64,000 nucleotides of DNA from positions 62,001 through 126,000 of the forward strand of contig NZ_CP042306.1 in assembly GCF_007859635.1 (NCBI RefSeq), in the 5' to 3' direction. Each line of letters opens with the position of its first letter. Position 1 is the stretch's first letter. This stretch comes from Sphingomonas panacisoli. GTDB lineage: Bacteria > Pseudomonadota > Alphaproteobacteria > Sphingomonadales > Sphingomonadaceae. Of this stretch, positions 37,975 to 49,840 are shown one piece after another. The position numbers were made by a program, and so were the translations under genes. Below the pieces are notes generated by a model. It was not told the DNA's origin and did not search any database. It saw only the letters and a list, made by a program, of their open reading frames with translations.

Positions 37975-40336
37975 GCAAGCTCGCGCCCAGCTTTTCGGCT
38001 GCGACGACGACGCGATCCGCGATGCCTTTCAGATCCGCTTCGGTGAAGGTCTTGTCGCTCGGCTGCAGCGTCACCTCTACCGCCATCGACCGCACGCCGT
38101 CGCGTTCGAACAGGTCGAACACGCGCGCGCCCGTGATCGCGGCCTTGTCGGCGCCGCGCACGGCACGCGTCAGCGCGTCGGCGGTCAGCCCGGCGGGGAC
38201 GGTGAAGGCGAAGTCGCGCTTGACCGCCTGCAGCGCGGGCGGGGCGTAGGCCGGGCGCATGAAGCCGTTGCCGCCGCGCTTGGCAGGAATGGCGTCGAGA
38301 TACAGTTCGACCGCGACGACCGGTCCGTCGAGGTCGAATGCCTTGGTGGTCGAGGGGTGGACCATGCCGAACGCGGCGAGCACGGTCTTCGGTCCGAGCC
38401 GGAGCGTGCCCGACTGGCCGGGATGCCACGTATCGCCGGCCTCGCCCATGACCTGCAGATTGTCGACCGGCGCGCCGGCTGCGGCGAGCAGTGCCAGCGC
38501 TTCGGCCTTGGCGTCGAACGCGTCGTAGGGTGCGGCCTTGCCGGCCTGCCAGCCGCGCGCGCGCTTGTCGCCCGCCAGCACGACGCCCAAGGTCGAGCGT
38601 TCGGCGTCGGCGAGATAGCGGCGGCCGAGTTCGAACAGTCGGATGCTCACCGCGCCGCGATTGAGGTTGCGCGCCGCCGCCGACAGCAGGCCCGGGAGCA
38701 ACGACGGACGCATAACCTTCAGGTCTTCGCTGATCGGGTTGGCGAGGCTCCACGCGCCGCCGCCGAACGCATCGGCTTCGGTCTGGCTCAGGAACGACCA
38801 GGTCACGGCCTCGTCGAGCCCGCGCGCGGCCGCCGCGCGGCGGACCTTTCGCTCGAGCTTCTGCTCGGGCGTCGCGGTCGGCGTCGCGACGCCGGGGATG
38901 CGCGGCAGCGGGGTCGAGGGGACGTTGTCGATCCCTTCGATGCGGATGACTTCCTCGACCAGGTCGGCGGGACCGTCGACGTCGCGGCGCCAGGTCGGGA
39001 CCGTGACGGTCCAGTCGTCGGCGACGACGAAGCCCAGCCGCGTCAGGATGTCGCGCTGGCGATCCGCGGCGACGGCGAGCCCGCCGAGCGTTTCCGCGCG
39101 GACCGGATCGTATGCGACCGTCTTCGGTTCGAGCGGCGGCTTGCCCGCGCGCGTGACGGTGCTTGCGGTGCCGCCGCAATGGCTAAGCACCAGCTGCGTC
39201 GCGATCGCGAGCCCGTCGTCCAGGAACGCCGGATCGACGCCGCGCTCGAACCGCTGGCGCGCATCGCTGGTCAGCATCAATTTCTGCCCGGTCCGCGCGA
39301 TATGGTCGGGATCGAAATAGGCGCATTCGATGACGACGTCGGTGGTCGCCTCGGACACGCCCGATTCCTCGCCGCCCATGATCCCGCCGATATCGTGCAC
39401 GGCCTTGTCGTCGGCTATCACCGTCATGCCCGGCTCGAGCATGTAGGTTTTGCCGTTGAGCGCCAGCACCTGCTCGCCCGGCGTCGCCCTGCGCGCGACG
39501 AGCCCGCCCGATAGCTTGGCCTTGTCGTAGACGTGCAGCGGCCGGCCGAGATCGACCGACACGAAATTGGTAATGTCGACCAGCGCCGAGATCGGCTTCT
39601 GCCCGATCGCGGTCAGCAGGCGACGCATCCAATCGGGCGCCTCGCCATTGACCACGCCGGACACGCTTTGGGCGTAGAAAGCGGGGCAGCCGTCCGGATC
39701 GTCGGTCCGCACGTCCGGCCCGGTCCCGGCGCCGTCGATGGTCGGCACGTCGAGCGGCACAAGCGTCCCCAGGCCGGCGGCCGCCAGGTCGCGCGCGATC
39801 CCGCGGACGCCCATACAGTCCTGGCGGTTGGGCGTGATCGATACGTCGATGACGGGATCGTTCAGGCCGGCATAATCGGCGAAATCGCGACCCACCGCGC
39901 TCGGATCCATGCCGTCCAGCTCGATGATGCCGTCATGGTCCTCGCCGAGTTCGAGCTCGCGCGTCGAACACATCATGCCGTTCGATTCGACACCGCGGAT
40001 CGCGGAAACCCTCAACTCCATGCCGTTGGCCGGAACGACCGCGCCGGGCAGTCCGAGCACCCCGAATATGCCCGCGCGCGCATTGGGAGCGCCGCACACG
40101 ACTTGGAGCGGTACACCGTCGCCGGCGTCCACGGTCAGCACTTGCAGCTTGTCGGCCTGCGGGTGGCGTTCCGCGGTCAGCACCTTGGCGATCTTGAATC
40201 CGGCCAGTTTCTCGCCCGGATTCTCGACGCCTTCGACCTCCAGACCGATACGCGTCAGGCCGTCGATAATGTCGTCGAAGCCGACCTGCGCCGGCATATC
40301 GAGATGCCGCGCCAGCCATTGCCAGGTGAACTTCAT
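37967..40336 (-). CDS. pheT: Phenylalanyl-tRNA synthetase beta subunit
   Basis: A 789-residue PheT. In order: N-terminal M-K-F-T-W-Q-W-L start, an EMAP/OB tRNA-binding domain (about 40-150), B3/B4 editing domain, B5 domain, catalytic-like core and a C-terminal FDX-anticodon-binding domain (about 695-789). With PheS it forms the (alpha beta)2 enzyme charging tRNA-Phe, and the B3/B4 domain edits mischarged tyrosine. The ATG at 40336 overlaps the pheS stop by four bases; the much longer open frame upstream is only fortuitous. Confidence 0.97.
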   Translation of the reverse strand: MKFTWQWLARHLDMPAQVGFDDIIDGLTRIGLEVEGVENPGEKLAGFKIAKVLTAERHPQADKLQVLTVDAGDGVPLQVVCGAPNARAGIFGVLGLPGAVVPANGMELRVSAIRGVESNGMMCSTRELELGEDHDGIIELDGMDPSAVGRDFADYAGLNDPVIDVSITPNRQDCMGVRGIARDLAAAGLGTLVPLDVPTIDGAGTGPDVRTDDPDGCPAFYAQSVSGVVNGEAPDWMRRLLTAIGQKPISALVDITNFVSVDLGRPLHVYDKAKLSGGLVARRATPGEQVLALNGKTYMLEPGMTVIADDKAVHDIGGIMGGEESGVSEATTDVVIECAYFDPDHIARTGQKLMLTSDARQRFERGVDPAFLDDGLAIATQLVLSHCGGTASTVTRAGKPPLEPKTVAYDPVRAETLGGLAVAADRQRDILTRLGFVVADDWTVTVPTWRRDVDGPADLVEEVIRIEGIDNVPSTPLPRIPGVATPTATPEQKLERKVRRAAAARGLDEAVTWSFLSQTEADAFGGGAWSLANPISEDLKVMRPSLLPGLLSAAARNLNRGAVSIRLFELGRRYLADAERSTLGVVLAGDKRARGWQAGKAAPYDAFDAKAEALALLAAAGAPVDNLQVMGEAGDTWHPGQSGTLRLGPKTVLAAFGMVHPSTTKAFDLDGPVVAVELYLDAIPAKRGGNGFMRPAYAPPALQAVKRDFAFTVPAGLTADALTRAVRGADKAAITGARVFDLFERDGVRSMAVEVTLQPSDKTFTEADLKGIADRVVVAAEKLGASLRG

Positions 40337-41430
40337 GCCCCGACTCCCCCGCTGAGCGTGGGCACATCGAGCGCGGAAAAGCCGTAATGCTTCAGCCAGC
40401 GCGCATCGCCGTCGAAGAACGCGCGCAGGTCGTCCATCCCGTATTTGAGCATCGCGAGGCGATCGATCCCGCAGCCGAACGCGAAGCCCTGCCACTGGTC
40501 GGGGTCGTAGCCGCCCGCCGCGATCACGGTGCGGTGGACCATCCCCGAGCCGAGCACTTCCATCCAGCCGCCGCCGTTTCCGCCACCCGACCCGCCGATC
40601 ACGCGCTTGCCGTTGACGATCGTGTAGCCGACATCGACCTCCGCCGACGGTTCGGTGAAGGGGAAGTAGCTTGGGCGCAGCCGCAGCACGATGTCGTCGC
40701 GCTCGAAAAACGCCTTCAGGAACGTCTCGAGCGTCCATTTGAGGTGGCCGAGCGTGATGCCCTTGTCGATCACCAGCCCCTCGACCTGGTGGAACATCGG
40801 CGTGTGCGTCGCGTCGCTGTCGGAGCGATAGGTGCGGCCAGGCGCGATGATGCGCACCGGCTGGTTGCCGCCCGCCGCCTGCATCGCGCGGATCTGCACG
40901 GGCGACGTATGCGTGCGTAACACCATCGGCTGCTCGTGCTCGCCGGCGAGGTAGAAGGTGTCGTGCATCGCGCGCGCCGGGTGCGTTTCCGGGATGTTGA
41001 GCGCGGTGAAATTGTACCAGTCGTTCTCGATCTCCGGCCCGGTCGCGACCGCGAAGCCCAGGTCGGCGAAGATTTCCGCCAGCTCGTCCATCACTTGGCT
41101 GACCGGGTGAATCGTTCCGGCGGGCGGCACGTCGGCGGGGAGCGTCATGTCGAGCGTCTCGCCCGCCAGCCGCGCGTCGAGTGCGACGCGCTCCAGCCCG
41201 GCCTTGCGGTCGCCGAGCGCCGCAGTGACGGTTTCGCGCAAGCCGTGGATGCGCGGCCCTTCGACCTGGCGCTCCTCGGGACTCATGCCGCCCAGCGTCT
41301 TGAGCAGCCCGGTCACGCTGCCCGACTTGCCGAGCGCGGCGACACGCACCGCCTCGATCGCCTCGGGTGTCGCCGCCGCGTCGATTTGCCCGAGCAGGTC
41401 GGTCTGCAATTGGTCGAGATCGGTCACCAT
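40333..41430 (-). CDS. pheS: Phenylalanyl-tRNA synthetase alpha subunit
   Basis: A 365-residue PheS. Class II motifs are visible: motif 1 around H-P-V-S-Q-V-M, motif 2 F-H-Q-V-E-G with the preceding R-T-Y-R-S-D, and motif 3 [10 protein letters not shown]. It holds the aminoacylation site for phenylalanine. ATG 41430 is used; a GNAT gene overlaps its start by 7 bases. Coupled to pheT through a four-base overlap. Confidence 0.97.
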   Translation of the reverse strand: MVTDLDQLQTDLLGQIDAAATPEAIEAVRVAALGKSGSVTGLLKTLGGMSPEERQVEGPRIHGLRETVTAALGDRKAGLERVALDARLAGETLDMTLPADVPPAGTIHPVSQVMDELAEIFADLGFAVATGPEIENDWYNFTALNIPETHPARAMHDTFYLAGEHEQPMVLRTHTSPVQIRAMQAAGGNQPVRIIAPGRTYRSDSDATHTPMFHQVEGLVIDKGITLGHLKWTLETFLKAFFERDDIVLRLRPSYFPFTEPSAEVDVGYTIVNGKRVIGGSGGGNGGGWMEVLGSGMVHRTVIAAGGYDPDQWQGFAFGCGIDRLAMLKYGMDDLRAFFDGDARWLKHYGFSALDVPTLSGGVGA

Positions 41431-41882
41431 TCCACCACCCATTGATCCACCATGCCATCCTCCGGATGGTCGAACTGGCCGATGCACACGAAGCCGTTGC
41501 GTTTGAGCACGCGCGGAGAGGCTCCACTGTCGGGCAAGGTCTCCGCGGTCAAGCCGGTCGCGCCCGCCGCTTGCGCGATCGTCTTCAGCGCGGCGACCGC
41601 GGCACCGGCGTGGCCGCGTCCCTCACGCGACGGCGCGACGCCATAGCCGATGTCCCAGCGGCCCTTCGCGTCGCGTTCCTTGACGCTGATCATCCCGACG
41701 CCCTCCCCGTCCGAAACCATCATCCACGCCGCTTCGCCCCCGACCTCGGCCGCAACGCCGCGAAGCAGGGCGACGATCTCGGCCGGCGCCAGTCCGCCCT
41801 CGGCCAGGCGCGGGGCGTCGGCGGGTGCGGGCTCGCCGAGCAGCCAGGCGAAATGCGCGTCGGTCATGGCAAGCAAGTGCAT
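41424..41882 (-). CDS. GNAT family N-acetyltransferase
   Basis: A 152-residue GNAT acetyltransferase. The acetyl-CoA pyrophosphate loop is recognisable as R-E-G-R-G-H-A-G (about residues 87-94), following the beta-strand I-G-Y-G-V. The acceptor is unknown. It lies between the PEP-CTERM gene and pheS, overlapping the pheS start by 7 bases, so it may be translated with pheST. A strong terminator directly upstream ends the PEP-CTERM transcript. Confidence 0.85.
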   Translation of the reverse strand: MHLLAMTDAHFAWLLGEPAPADAPRLAEGGLAPAEIVALLRGVAAEVGGEAAWMMVSDGEGVGMISVKERDAKGRWDIGYGVAPSREGRGHAGAAVAALKTIAQAAGATGLTAETLPDSGASPRVLKRNGFVCIGQFDHPEDGMVDQWVVEW

Positions 41883-41901
41883 GCGAGGTATCCAGATACG
41901 A

Positions 41902-41933
41902 GAAGGGCGCCGGTGTCGCCACCGGCGCCCTTC
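41902..41933 (-). terminator. Strong terminator after PEP-CTERM gene
   Basis: A perfect 14-base stem GAAGGGCGCCGGTG/CACCGGCGCCCTTC closes a 4-base loop. Read on the minus strand it follows the PEP-CTERM stop by 22 bases. The 29 bases 41902-41930 match 42754-42782, after rplT, at 27 positions. Confidence 0.75.
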
Positions 41934-41955
41934 CTAGACCCAGTGACGTATCGTG

Positions 41956-42583
41956 TCAGGCGAAGGCAAACGAGCCCTGGCGGCGGCGCAGGACGCCGCC
42001 GATCGCACCGAAGCCGAAGACCATCAGCGCCCAAGTGGCCGGTTCCGGCACCGCCGTCACGTTGACGTTGTCCAGCGCTGCGCCATAGGCGGTCTGGCCG
42101 GTCGACGTGAAGGTCAGCGTCGTCGATGTGCCGGTCGCGGTGAAAACGTAGTTGAAGGGCGACCACGTCACGACGTTCGGCGGGAACGGCGTGGTGCCGA
42201 CCGAATAATTGCCGGCGGCGTTGCCGGTCGCCGTTACGCTGACCGTCTTGGTCGGCGGCGGACCGTCGCCATTGGCGCCGAGGAAGAAGGTCACGTTATA
42301 GACCTGGCCCAACATGGTATCGAACGTCTGGAAGATGCTGCCCGGCGCGTTGCCCGACAGATCGACGCTGCGCGAACCGTTCTGCGCGTTCCAGTAGGTG
42401 CCGATATAATCGACGCTGTCGCCGCCGACGGTCCAGCCGGTGATCGCGGTCGATCCGGCGGCCAACGGCGTGAATACGCCCGGATTGGTCCCGGATCTCG
42501 AAGCTGCCATTGATGAACGGGCCGGCATAGGCCGTGGCCGGAAAAGCAACCGCGCAGGCCAGCGCGAGAATCAGCTTCTTCAT
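41956..42583 (-). pseudogene. PEP-CTERM sorting domain protein, frameshifted
   Basis: Two overlapping frames together encode one exported protein. The first (from 42583) gives a signal peptide M-K-K-L-I-L-A-L-A ending near A-Y-A and then G-P-F-I-N-G-S-F-E-I. The second continues with G-T-N-P-G-V and a beta-rich DUF642/carbohydrate-binding-like domain and ends in V-P-E-P-A-T-W-A-L-M-V-F-G-F plus R-R-R-Q, a PEP-CTERM sorting signal. They join at about 42490-42497, where one extra base in a short GC run (on the minus strand ATCCGGG instead of ATCGGG) breaks the frame. Either a true pseudogene or a sequencing error. An exosortase would be needed for sorting and is not in this window. Confidence 0.8.
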
Positions 42584-42756
42584 GATCTACCCCTTTACGC
42601 AACGAAACTTGCCGCGCCGCGACTCGGCGCAAGTCAATCTACGGCCGGAACGATACCACTGCTCGGCGTGCTTCCCAACTAACGTTAACCGCTTTCTTAC
42701 CAACCTGGATCAGGCAACGTCGCTTTTCGGGACTCGGCGGCCCCGCAAACAACGAA

Positions 42757-42782
42757 GGGCGCCGGTGTTGCCACCGACGCCC
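42757..42782 (-). terminator. Terminator after rplT
   Basis: On the minus strand GGGCGTCGGTG pairs with CACCGGCGCCC (one G-U pair) around a GCAA tetraloop, followed by TTCGTTGTTTG. It lies 27 bases after the rplT stop. The sequence is nearly the same as the terminator at 41902. The remainder of the 42584-42809 gap shows only the PEP-CTERM upstream region. Confidence 0.7.
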
Positions 42783-42809
42783 CATATTCGTTGCGCGCTA
42801 CAGGTCGCT

Positions 42810-43175
42810 TCAGGCGGCCTGGGGCAGCGCCGCCTTCGCCTGCGCGATGATGGCGGTAAACGCCTCACCTTCGTGCATCGCGATATCGGCCAGGACCTTC
42901 CGGTCGAGTTCGATGCCGGCGAGCTTCAGCCCGTGCATGAACTGCGAATAGGTCAGACCTTCGGCGCGGACGCCGGCGTTGATGCGCTGAATCCACAGAC
43001 CCCGGAAGGTCCGCTTCTTCACCTTGCGGTCGCGATAGGCGTACTGCCCGGCCTTCTCGACGGCCTGGCGAGCGATGCGGATCGTGTTCTTGCGACGACC
43101 GCGATAGCCCTTGGCCTGTTCGAGGATGTTCTTGTGCTTGGCGCGGGTGGTTACACCCCGTTTGACGCGTGCCAT
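42810..43175 (-). CDS. rplT: 50S ribosomal protein L20
   Basis: A 121-residue L20. It begins [15 protein letters not shown] and includes Y-R-G-R-R-K-N-T and W-I-Q-R-I-N-A. It binds 23S rRNA early in 50S assembly and can repress its own operon in other bacteria. Fourteen bases downstream of rpmI. infC, which precedes rpmI in many bacteria, is not next to it here, as is common in alphaproteobacteria. Confidence 0.98.
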   Translation of the reverse strand: MARVKRGVTTRAKHKNILEQAKGYRGRRKNTIRIARQAVEKAGQYAYRDRKVKKRTFRGLWIQRINAGVRAEGLTYSQFMHGLKLAGIELDRKVLADIAMHEGEAFTAIIAQAKAALPQAA

Positions 43176-43189
43176 GTCTCTCTAGCTCC

Positions 43190-43393
43190 TCAGTTCAGGC
43201 CGTACGGCGCCCAGGCTTTCACCGTCGCGGTGTCGGCCTTCGACAGGACCGAGGTCCCGCGATTCTGGCGGATGTACTTGCCGTTGTGGCTGATGAGCCG
43301 GTGGCGCTTGCCGGCGACGCCGTGCTTCAGCTTACCGGTCGCGGTGAGCTTGAAGCGCTTCTTGACGCCGCTCTTCGTCTTGAGCTTGGGCAT
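43190..43393 (-). CDS. rpmI: 50S ribosomal protein L35
   Basis: A 67-residue L35 starting [15 protein letters not shown] with the conserved H-G-V-A-G-K-R-H segment. ATG 43393 follows AAAGGACC. It leads an rpmI-rplT unit on the minus strand and diverges from the AsmA gene. Confidence 0.98.
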   Translation of the reverse strand: MPKLKTKSGVKKRFKLTATGKLKHGVAGKRHRLISHNGKYIRQNRGTSVLSKADTATVKAWAPYGLN

Positions 43394-43421
43394 TTTGGTC
43401 CTTTCGGTTTGAGCAACGCTG

Positions 43422-43457
43422 GAACGGCCGCGGCAGCCCTTGATGGCCGGGCCGTTC
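43422..43457 (-). promoter_or_regulatory. Stem-loop in rpmI leader
   Basis: GAACGGCC (43422-43429) pairs exactly with 43450-43457, 29 bases before the rpmI start codon. The stem would lie in the 5' leader of rpmI-rplT, a position where L20-dependent autoregulatory RNA structures are found in other bacteria. No similarity to a known leader class is claimed. Confidence 0.3.
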
Positions 43458-43546
43458 TTTCCACGCATTGCTCGGGAAGCTGGCGCGCATAGCGGCGCTC
43501 CCTGCGAAATGCAACCTTTCCGCCGCCTGGCGCGATTCATTCCGCC

Positions 43547-45673
43547 ATGGATATGAGCACACCGGCCATAACCCAGGACGCGGCCGTCGCGCCGCTACCC
43601 GTCCACAAGCGGCGCTGGTTCCGGATCGCGCGCAACGTCGTGCTTGGGATCGTGGCGACGCTCTTCCTGATCTGGCTGGTGCTCTACATCACCAAGGGCC
43701 GGTTCCTGAAGCATCCGTTCGAGAGCATCACGACCAAGCTGGTCGGCCGCCCCGTCAAGGTGCAGGGCGACTTCCAACTCTATTTCGCGCCGCTCCAGAT
43801 CAAATTCTACGCCGAGGGGCTGAGCGTCGCGAACCCGCAATGGGCGACCAAGCCGAACCTGTTCCAGGCGCAGAAGGTCGATACGCGAATCGCGCCGCTC
43901 AGCCTGATCTTCGGTAAACGGCGGCTCTACTGGCTCGATCTGACCGGGGGCGCGATCGACCTCGAATGGAACGCCGCGCACACGACCAACACCTGGACCT
44001 TCGCCGATACGGGCGGGAAGCCGTTCGAGATCCCCCGCATCGATCGCGCGACGGTGGCGGGGACGACGGTGCGGTACATCGATCCGCAGATGCGGCTGGC
44101 GACCGATCTGGCGATCGACACGGTCACCGCGCTCGACAAGACGATCGGCAAGGCGGTGGGCTTGCGTGGTACCGGCCGGATCCGCGACACGCCGTTCCGC
44201 GTCGTCGCGCAATTGCTGTCGCCCGATGCGACGGTCAATCGCGGCGAGAACAAGCTGACCCTGCGCGCCTGGGCGGCGAACAACGTGATCGACGTCGCGG
44301 GGACGCTGCCGTCGGCGACCGATGTCGAGGACGTGCAGCTCAGGACGCGCGCGCAGGGGCGCAACCTGGCCGAACTGCTCGCGATCATCGGCGTCGTGCT
44401 GCCCAATACGCGCGGCTACGATCTGCGCGCGGAAATGGTGAAGGACGGGCCGGAATATCGCTTCACGCATCTGGCGGGGCGGTTCGGCAATAGTGACCTG
44501 GCGGGGCGGCTGACCGTCACCAACGGCGAGCGGCTGCGGCTCGACTCGGTGCTGGCGACGCGGAGCCTCGATATCGTCGATGCCGCCCCGTTCATCGGCT
44601 ACAATCCGGATATCGTCGCGACGAAGGGCGCGATGGCGGCCGCGGCGGCAACGGGCGCCGGGCCGACGCGGATCATGCCCGACGCCGCGCTGCCAGTCGC
44701 CGAACTGCAGCGCTTCGATGCGGGGCTCAAATGGACGATCGGCGATATCAAGTCGAAGAATGTTCCAGTGTCGAACGTCGACCTGACCCTGTCGCTCGAT
44801 CACGGCAAGCTGGCGCTGTCGCCGCTGACCTTCGCGATGGCGCGCGGTAACGTCGCGTCGGACATCGTCTTCGACACCCGCGCTCGGCCGGCGGCGGACA
44901 GCTACGACATCCGCCTGTCGCCGACGCCGATGGGCCGCCTGCTCGCCGGCTATGGCGTCGACGAATCGGGCACGTCGGGGACGATCAAGGGCCGGATCCA
45001 GCTCGCCGGGCGTGGCGACACGATCCACGATTCGCTCGCCAGCGCGACGGGCCGCATCGCCTTCGTCATGCCGAGCGGCAGCTTCTGGACCCGCAACGTC
45101 CAGTTGAGCGAGCTCGATATCGGCACGTTCATCCAGAAGATGTTCGAGCATAAGCTGAAGGAGCCGGTGCAGATCAATTGCGGGCTGATCGGCTTCACCG
45201 TGCGCGACGGCATCGCGGCGGCCGACCCGATCCTGATCGACACGCAGAAGAACGTCATCCTCGGACGCGGCGGGTTCAGTTTCAAGAATGAGAGCCTCGA
45301 CATGGCGTTCCGCGCCGACGGCAAGAAATTCTCGATCTTTTCGGGCCAATCGCCGGTCGGGCTGAACGGCTATTTCGCCAAGCCGGGGATCGACGTGATC
45401 AGCCCCGAACTGGTCGGCCGCGCGGGCGCCGGCATCGGTCTGGGCGTGGTCGCGAGCCCGCTCGCGGCGATCCTGGCGTTCGTCGATATCGGCGACGCCA
45501 AGAGCGCGCAGTGCGGCCCGGTATTGGCGGGCGCACACGCCGCGGCGATGCGGACCAAGGGCGGCAAACCGCGCGACGATGTCGGCAATGGCACGACGTC
45601 GAAGACCGAAAGCGGCAAGGAATCGCCCGCCGTCAAGCAGAAACAGAAGAAGAAGTTTCTGGGGATTTTCTGA
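43547..45673 (+). CDS. AsmA family protein
   Basis: A 708-residue AsmA-like protein. An N-terminal membrane helix (about 27-47, in [12 protein letters not shown]) is followed by a long beta-rich periplasmic region with the AsmA N-terminal pattern G-R-F-L-K-H-P-F-E and the C-terminal AsmA_2-like repeat ([13 protein letters not shown] near residue 485). The C-terminus is lysine-rich. AsmA-like proteins are long lipid-transfer bridges between inner and outer membranes. The ATG at 43547 or a second ATG two codons on is the start. Confidence 0.88.
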   Translation: MDMSTPAITQDAAVAPLPVHKRRWFRIARNVVLGIVATLFLIWLVLYITKGRFLKHPFESITTKLVGRPVKVQGDFQLYFAPLQIKFYAEGLSVANPQWATKPNLFQAQKVDTRIAPLSLIFGKRRLYWLDLTGGAIDLEWNAAHTTNTWTFADTGGKPFEIPRIDRATVAGTTVRYIDPQMRLATDLAIDTVTALDKTIGKAVGLRGTGRIRDTPFRVVAQLLSPDATVNRGENKLTLRAWAANNVIDVAGTLPSATDVEDVQLRTRAQGRNLAELLAIIGVVLPNTRGYDLRAEMVKDGPEYRFTHLAGRFGNSDLAGRLTVTNGERLRLDSVLATRSLDIVDAAPFIGYNPDIVATKGAMAAAAATGAGPTRIMPDAALPVAELQRFDAGLKWTIGDIKSKNVPVSNVDLTLSLDHGKLALSPLTFAMARGNVASDIVFDTRARPAADSYDIRLSPTPMGRLLAGYGVDESGTSGTIKGRIQLAGRGDTIHDSLASATGRIAFVMPSGSFWTRNVQLSELDIGTFIQKMFEHKLKEPVQINCGLIGFTVRDGIAAADPILIDTQKNVILGRGGFSFKNESLDMAFRADGKKFSIFSGQSPVGLNGYFAKPGIDVISPELVGRAGAGIGLGVVASPLAAILAFVDIGDAKSAQCGPVLAGAHAAAMRTKGGKPRDDVGNGTTSKTESGKESPAVKQKQKKKFLGIF

Positions 45674-45698
45674 GGTTATCGATCGCCTAACAATCGGC

Positions 45699-45803
45699 GT
45701 CACCCCGGCCTCGTGCCGGGGTCCGCTTAGCCTCACCGGCTGAAGTCGAGCCCTTTGCCCAGCCGTTGCCTCCCGGTGGACCCCGGCACAAGGCCGGGGT
45801 GAC
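45699..45803. repeat. Inverted repeat between asmA and ftsH
   Basis: A 26-base arm (45699-45724, GTCACCCCGGCC...) pairs with 45778-45803 with one mismatch, and each arm is itself nearly palindromic. This CCCCGGCC...GGCCGGGG style is widespread in alphaproteobacterial intergenic regions. It separates convergent gene ends and may terminate both transcripts. Confidence 0.8.
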
Positions 45804-45818
45804 GGAGGAAGGTGGCGA

Positions 45819-47771
<1,953 letters not shown>

Positions 47772-47855
47772 GTTCGTCGCTTTACCTTTTTCGTCGCCCT
47801 ACAAGATAAGCGACCAACTATTAATGGCAATGGAACAAGCCGCGCATTCGGTCGA

Positions 47856-48845
47856 TCAGGCCGATCGGCGCGGCGGAGCCAACGAAAAGCGCCATTGCGT
47901 GCCGGTTTCGCCCATGCGCGCGGGGTGCGCCAATACAGTGCCGAGCATCGCCGGTCGACCCGATTCGAGCGTGCGCACCGCCGCGGCGACCGCGCTGCCG
48001 CGTGATGACGTCATGGCGTCGATGTCGTGGACGCAGCGCTCGACCAGGCGGCGGCGCAGTTCGAACGGCAGGTCGCCGGGTACGTCGAGCACGATTCCCG
48101 CCGTGTCGCGATGGCACAATTTCGCCGCCAGCCGATCGACCATCCACCCGATCGCATCGTCGGCATCGCCCAGCGCGGCGGCGCTGGCGGCGATATGGTC
48201 GGTATCGAGCCAGTCGATCGCGGCGAGATTCTTGCGGAGTCGCGCGCGGTCGAATCGGTCGCTGACGTTGCTGGGGTCGTCGACCGGATCGATGCCGTGC
48301 GCGGCGACCAACGCGACCAGTTGGGCATGCCGCCAGCCGAGCAGCGGCCGCACGATTCGTCCGCTCGTCGCACGCACCCCGGCCAGACCCGCGACCCCGG
48401 CGCCGCGGTTGAGCCGCATGATCAGCGTTTCGACCTGATCGTCGGCATGGTGCGCGGTGGCGATATAGTCGGCGCCGATCGCGTCGGCCTGCGCTTCGAG
48501 CAGGCCGTAGCGGAGTTCGCGAGCGCGGGCGGACAGGTTCGCGGTGCGCCCGGCGCGGTCGGGTAGTGGCGCGGTCAGAATCGCGTGGCAAATACCGCGC
48601 GCGGCGCACAGATCGGCGACCCAGGTCGCCTCATCGGCCGATTCGAAGCGGAGACCGTGGTCGACCGTCGCGGCGCTGCAGCGTTCGCCGAGCGCGGCAT
48701 GCGCCAGCAACAGCAGCGCGACGCTATCGGGACCGCCCGAAACCGCGACGAGCAGGTGCGTGTCGGGATCGGCCAGCGCGGCAAGGTCGCGCGCGAACCG
48801 CGCGACCGCCGCGCGGCTCAGGTCATTTGCACTTGTAGGTGGCAC
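47856..48845 (-). CDS. tilS: tRNA(Ile)-lysidine synthase TilS
   Basis: A 329-residue PP-loop ATPase that converts C34 of the AUA-reading tRNA-Ile to lysidine. The P-loop S-G-G-P-D-S (about residues 36-41), V-D-H-G-L-R and the T-A-H-H-A-D-D-Q-V-E-T motif are intact. It is a short form with little C-terminal domain beyond the catalytic core, as in other alphaproteobacteria. GTG 48845 overlaps the end of cpoB by 23 bases. Operon order cpoB-tilS-ftsH is conserved. Confidence 0.94.
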   Translation of the reverse strand: MPPTSANDLSRAAVARFARDLAALADPDTHLLVAVSGGPDSVALLLLAHAALGERCSAATVDHGLRFESADEATWVADLCAARGICHAILTAPLPDRAGRTANLSARARELRYGLLEAQADAIGADYIATAHHADDQVETLIMRLNRGAGVAGLAGVRATSGRIVRPLLGWRHAQLVALVAAHGIDPVDDPSNVSDRFDRARLRKNLAAIDWLDTDHIAASAAALGDADDAIGWMVDRLAAKLCHRDTAGIVLDVPGDLPFELRRRLVERCVHDIDAMTSSRGSAVAAAVRTLESGRPAMLGTVLAHPARMGETGTQWRFSLAPPRRSA

Positions 48846-49779
48846 GGCCCTTGTCGGCCTCGGCCTTTTGCGCGGCGCTCAACTTGTCGCCGTACACGTC
48901 GCCGAGCTCCTTATACACCTGGCAGACGTCGGGCGCGGGGCGCTTGAGCGCGGTCAGCGCCCTGGCCAGGTTGAGCAGGCTGTCGGGTGCGCGGTCGCCG
49001 TCGGGCAGCTTCGAATAATTCTCGTAGAAGATCTGCGCCGCCTCGCGCGCCTTGCCGTCGTCGAGATAGACCAGGCCCAGCACGTTCTGCGCGCGGCTCA
49101 CCAAGCGGTGCTTGGGAAAGCGCGTGCCGTACTTTTCGAGCTGCCCCTCGGCCTCGGGATAGAGCTGCGCCTTCCACAGCCGATAGCCGTAATTGTAGGC
49201 GTAGGTCGCCTTGTCCGGAGCGTCGGCGCCGGTCGGCTTGGGCACCGCCGCGACGCGATCGGCGCGGGCGGGGTCGGCATCGATATCGGCAGGCTTGGGG
49301 GTGGTCGCGACCGGCTTGGTCGGCTTGGACGGCGCGGGCGTGTCGACCGGGCCGGCCGACACGTTCGGTCCCGGGTTGGCCGATCGCCCGTCCTCCAGCG
49401 CGCGCAGCCGCGCATCGGTGTCCTTCTTGTACGCGGCGAAATCGGCTTCGAGCTGTTGCAGGCGATGCTCGGCGGTCTCGACGCGGTTGGTGAGGCCGCT
49501 GACCTCGCCCTCGACGCTGGCGATCCGAGCGGTCAGATCGGCGAGCGGGGCGCTGGCGGGCGTTCCGGCGGCGCTGGTCGTGGCATCGGGCGGGCCGATC
49601 TCGGGCTGGACCATGGTCGCGCCGCCATTTTGGCGCGACACCGCGCGCTCGACCGTATTGAGCCGCTTTTCGACCTGCGTCATCCGCGCGTCGAGCGACG
49701 CCGCCGTACTTTGCGCATCGACCGGCCCGGCCGCCATCAGGCCGCCGGCGACCGTCACCATCATCGCGAACTTGCGCAT
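48823..49779 (-). CDS. cpoB: Tol-Pal associated coordinator protein CpoB (YbgF)
   Basis: A 318-residue periplasmic protein. A signal peptide (M-R-K-F-A-M-M ... A-Q) precedes a coiled-coil segment (about 25-125), a P/A-rich linker and C-terminal TPR repeats (Y-A-Y-N-Y-G-Y ... near residue 205 on). CpoB links Tol-Pal action to peptidoglycan synthesis during outer-membrane constriction. Starts 2 or 6 codons upstream (49785, 49797) are possible. A half-copy of the TGACAC element lies between rodZ and this gene. Confidence 0.88.
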   Translation of the reverse strand: MRKFAMMVTVAGGLMAAGPVDAQSTAASLDARMTQVEKRLNTVERAVSRQNGGATMVQPEIGPPDATTSAAGTPASAPLADLTARIASVEGEVSGLTNRVETAEHRLQQLEADFAAYKKDTDARLRALEDGRSANPGPNVSAGPVDTPAPSKPTKPVATTPKPADIDADPARADRVAAVPKPTGADAPDKATYAYNYGYRLWKAQLYPEAEGQLEKYGTRFPKHRLVSRAQNVLGLVYLDDGKAREAAQIFYENYSKLPDGDRAPDSLLNLARALTALKRPAPDVCQVYKELGDVYGDKLSAAQKAEADKGRATYKCK

Positions 49780-49825
49780 ACCCATCCCCGAACTCATCCT
49801 CGATTCACCTATCCCCGAACCCGCC

Positions 49826-49838
49826 GTTAGTGTCACCC
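49826..49838 (-). repeat. Half TGACAC element after rodZ stop
   Basis: The 13 bases read GGGTGACACTAAC on the minus strand, two bases after the rodZ stop codon. This equals the last 13 bases of the 56096-56123 copy. It is also near the cpoB start, so it could be a promoter-linked element instead. Confidence 0.4.
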
Positions 49839-49840
49839 GA

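Noticed and set aside
40337..41527. Upstream open frame giving a 1186-residue PheT
   Set aside because: The extra N-terminal part is read in another frame across pheS and lacks synthetase similarity; ATG 40336 gives a standard PheT coupled to pheS.
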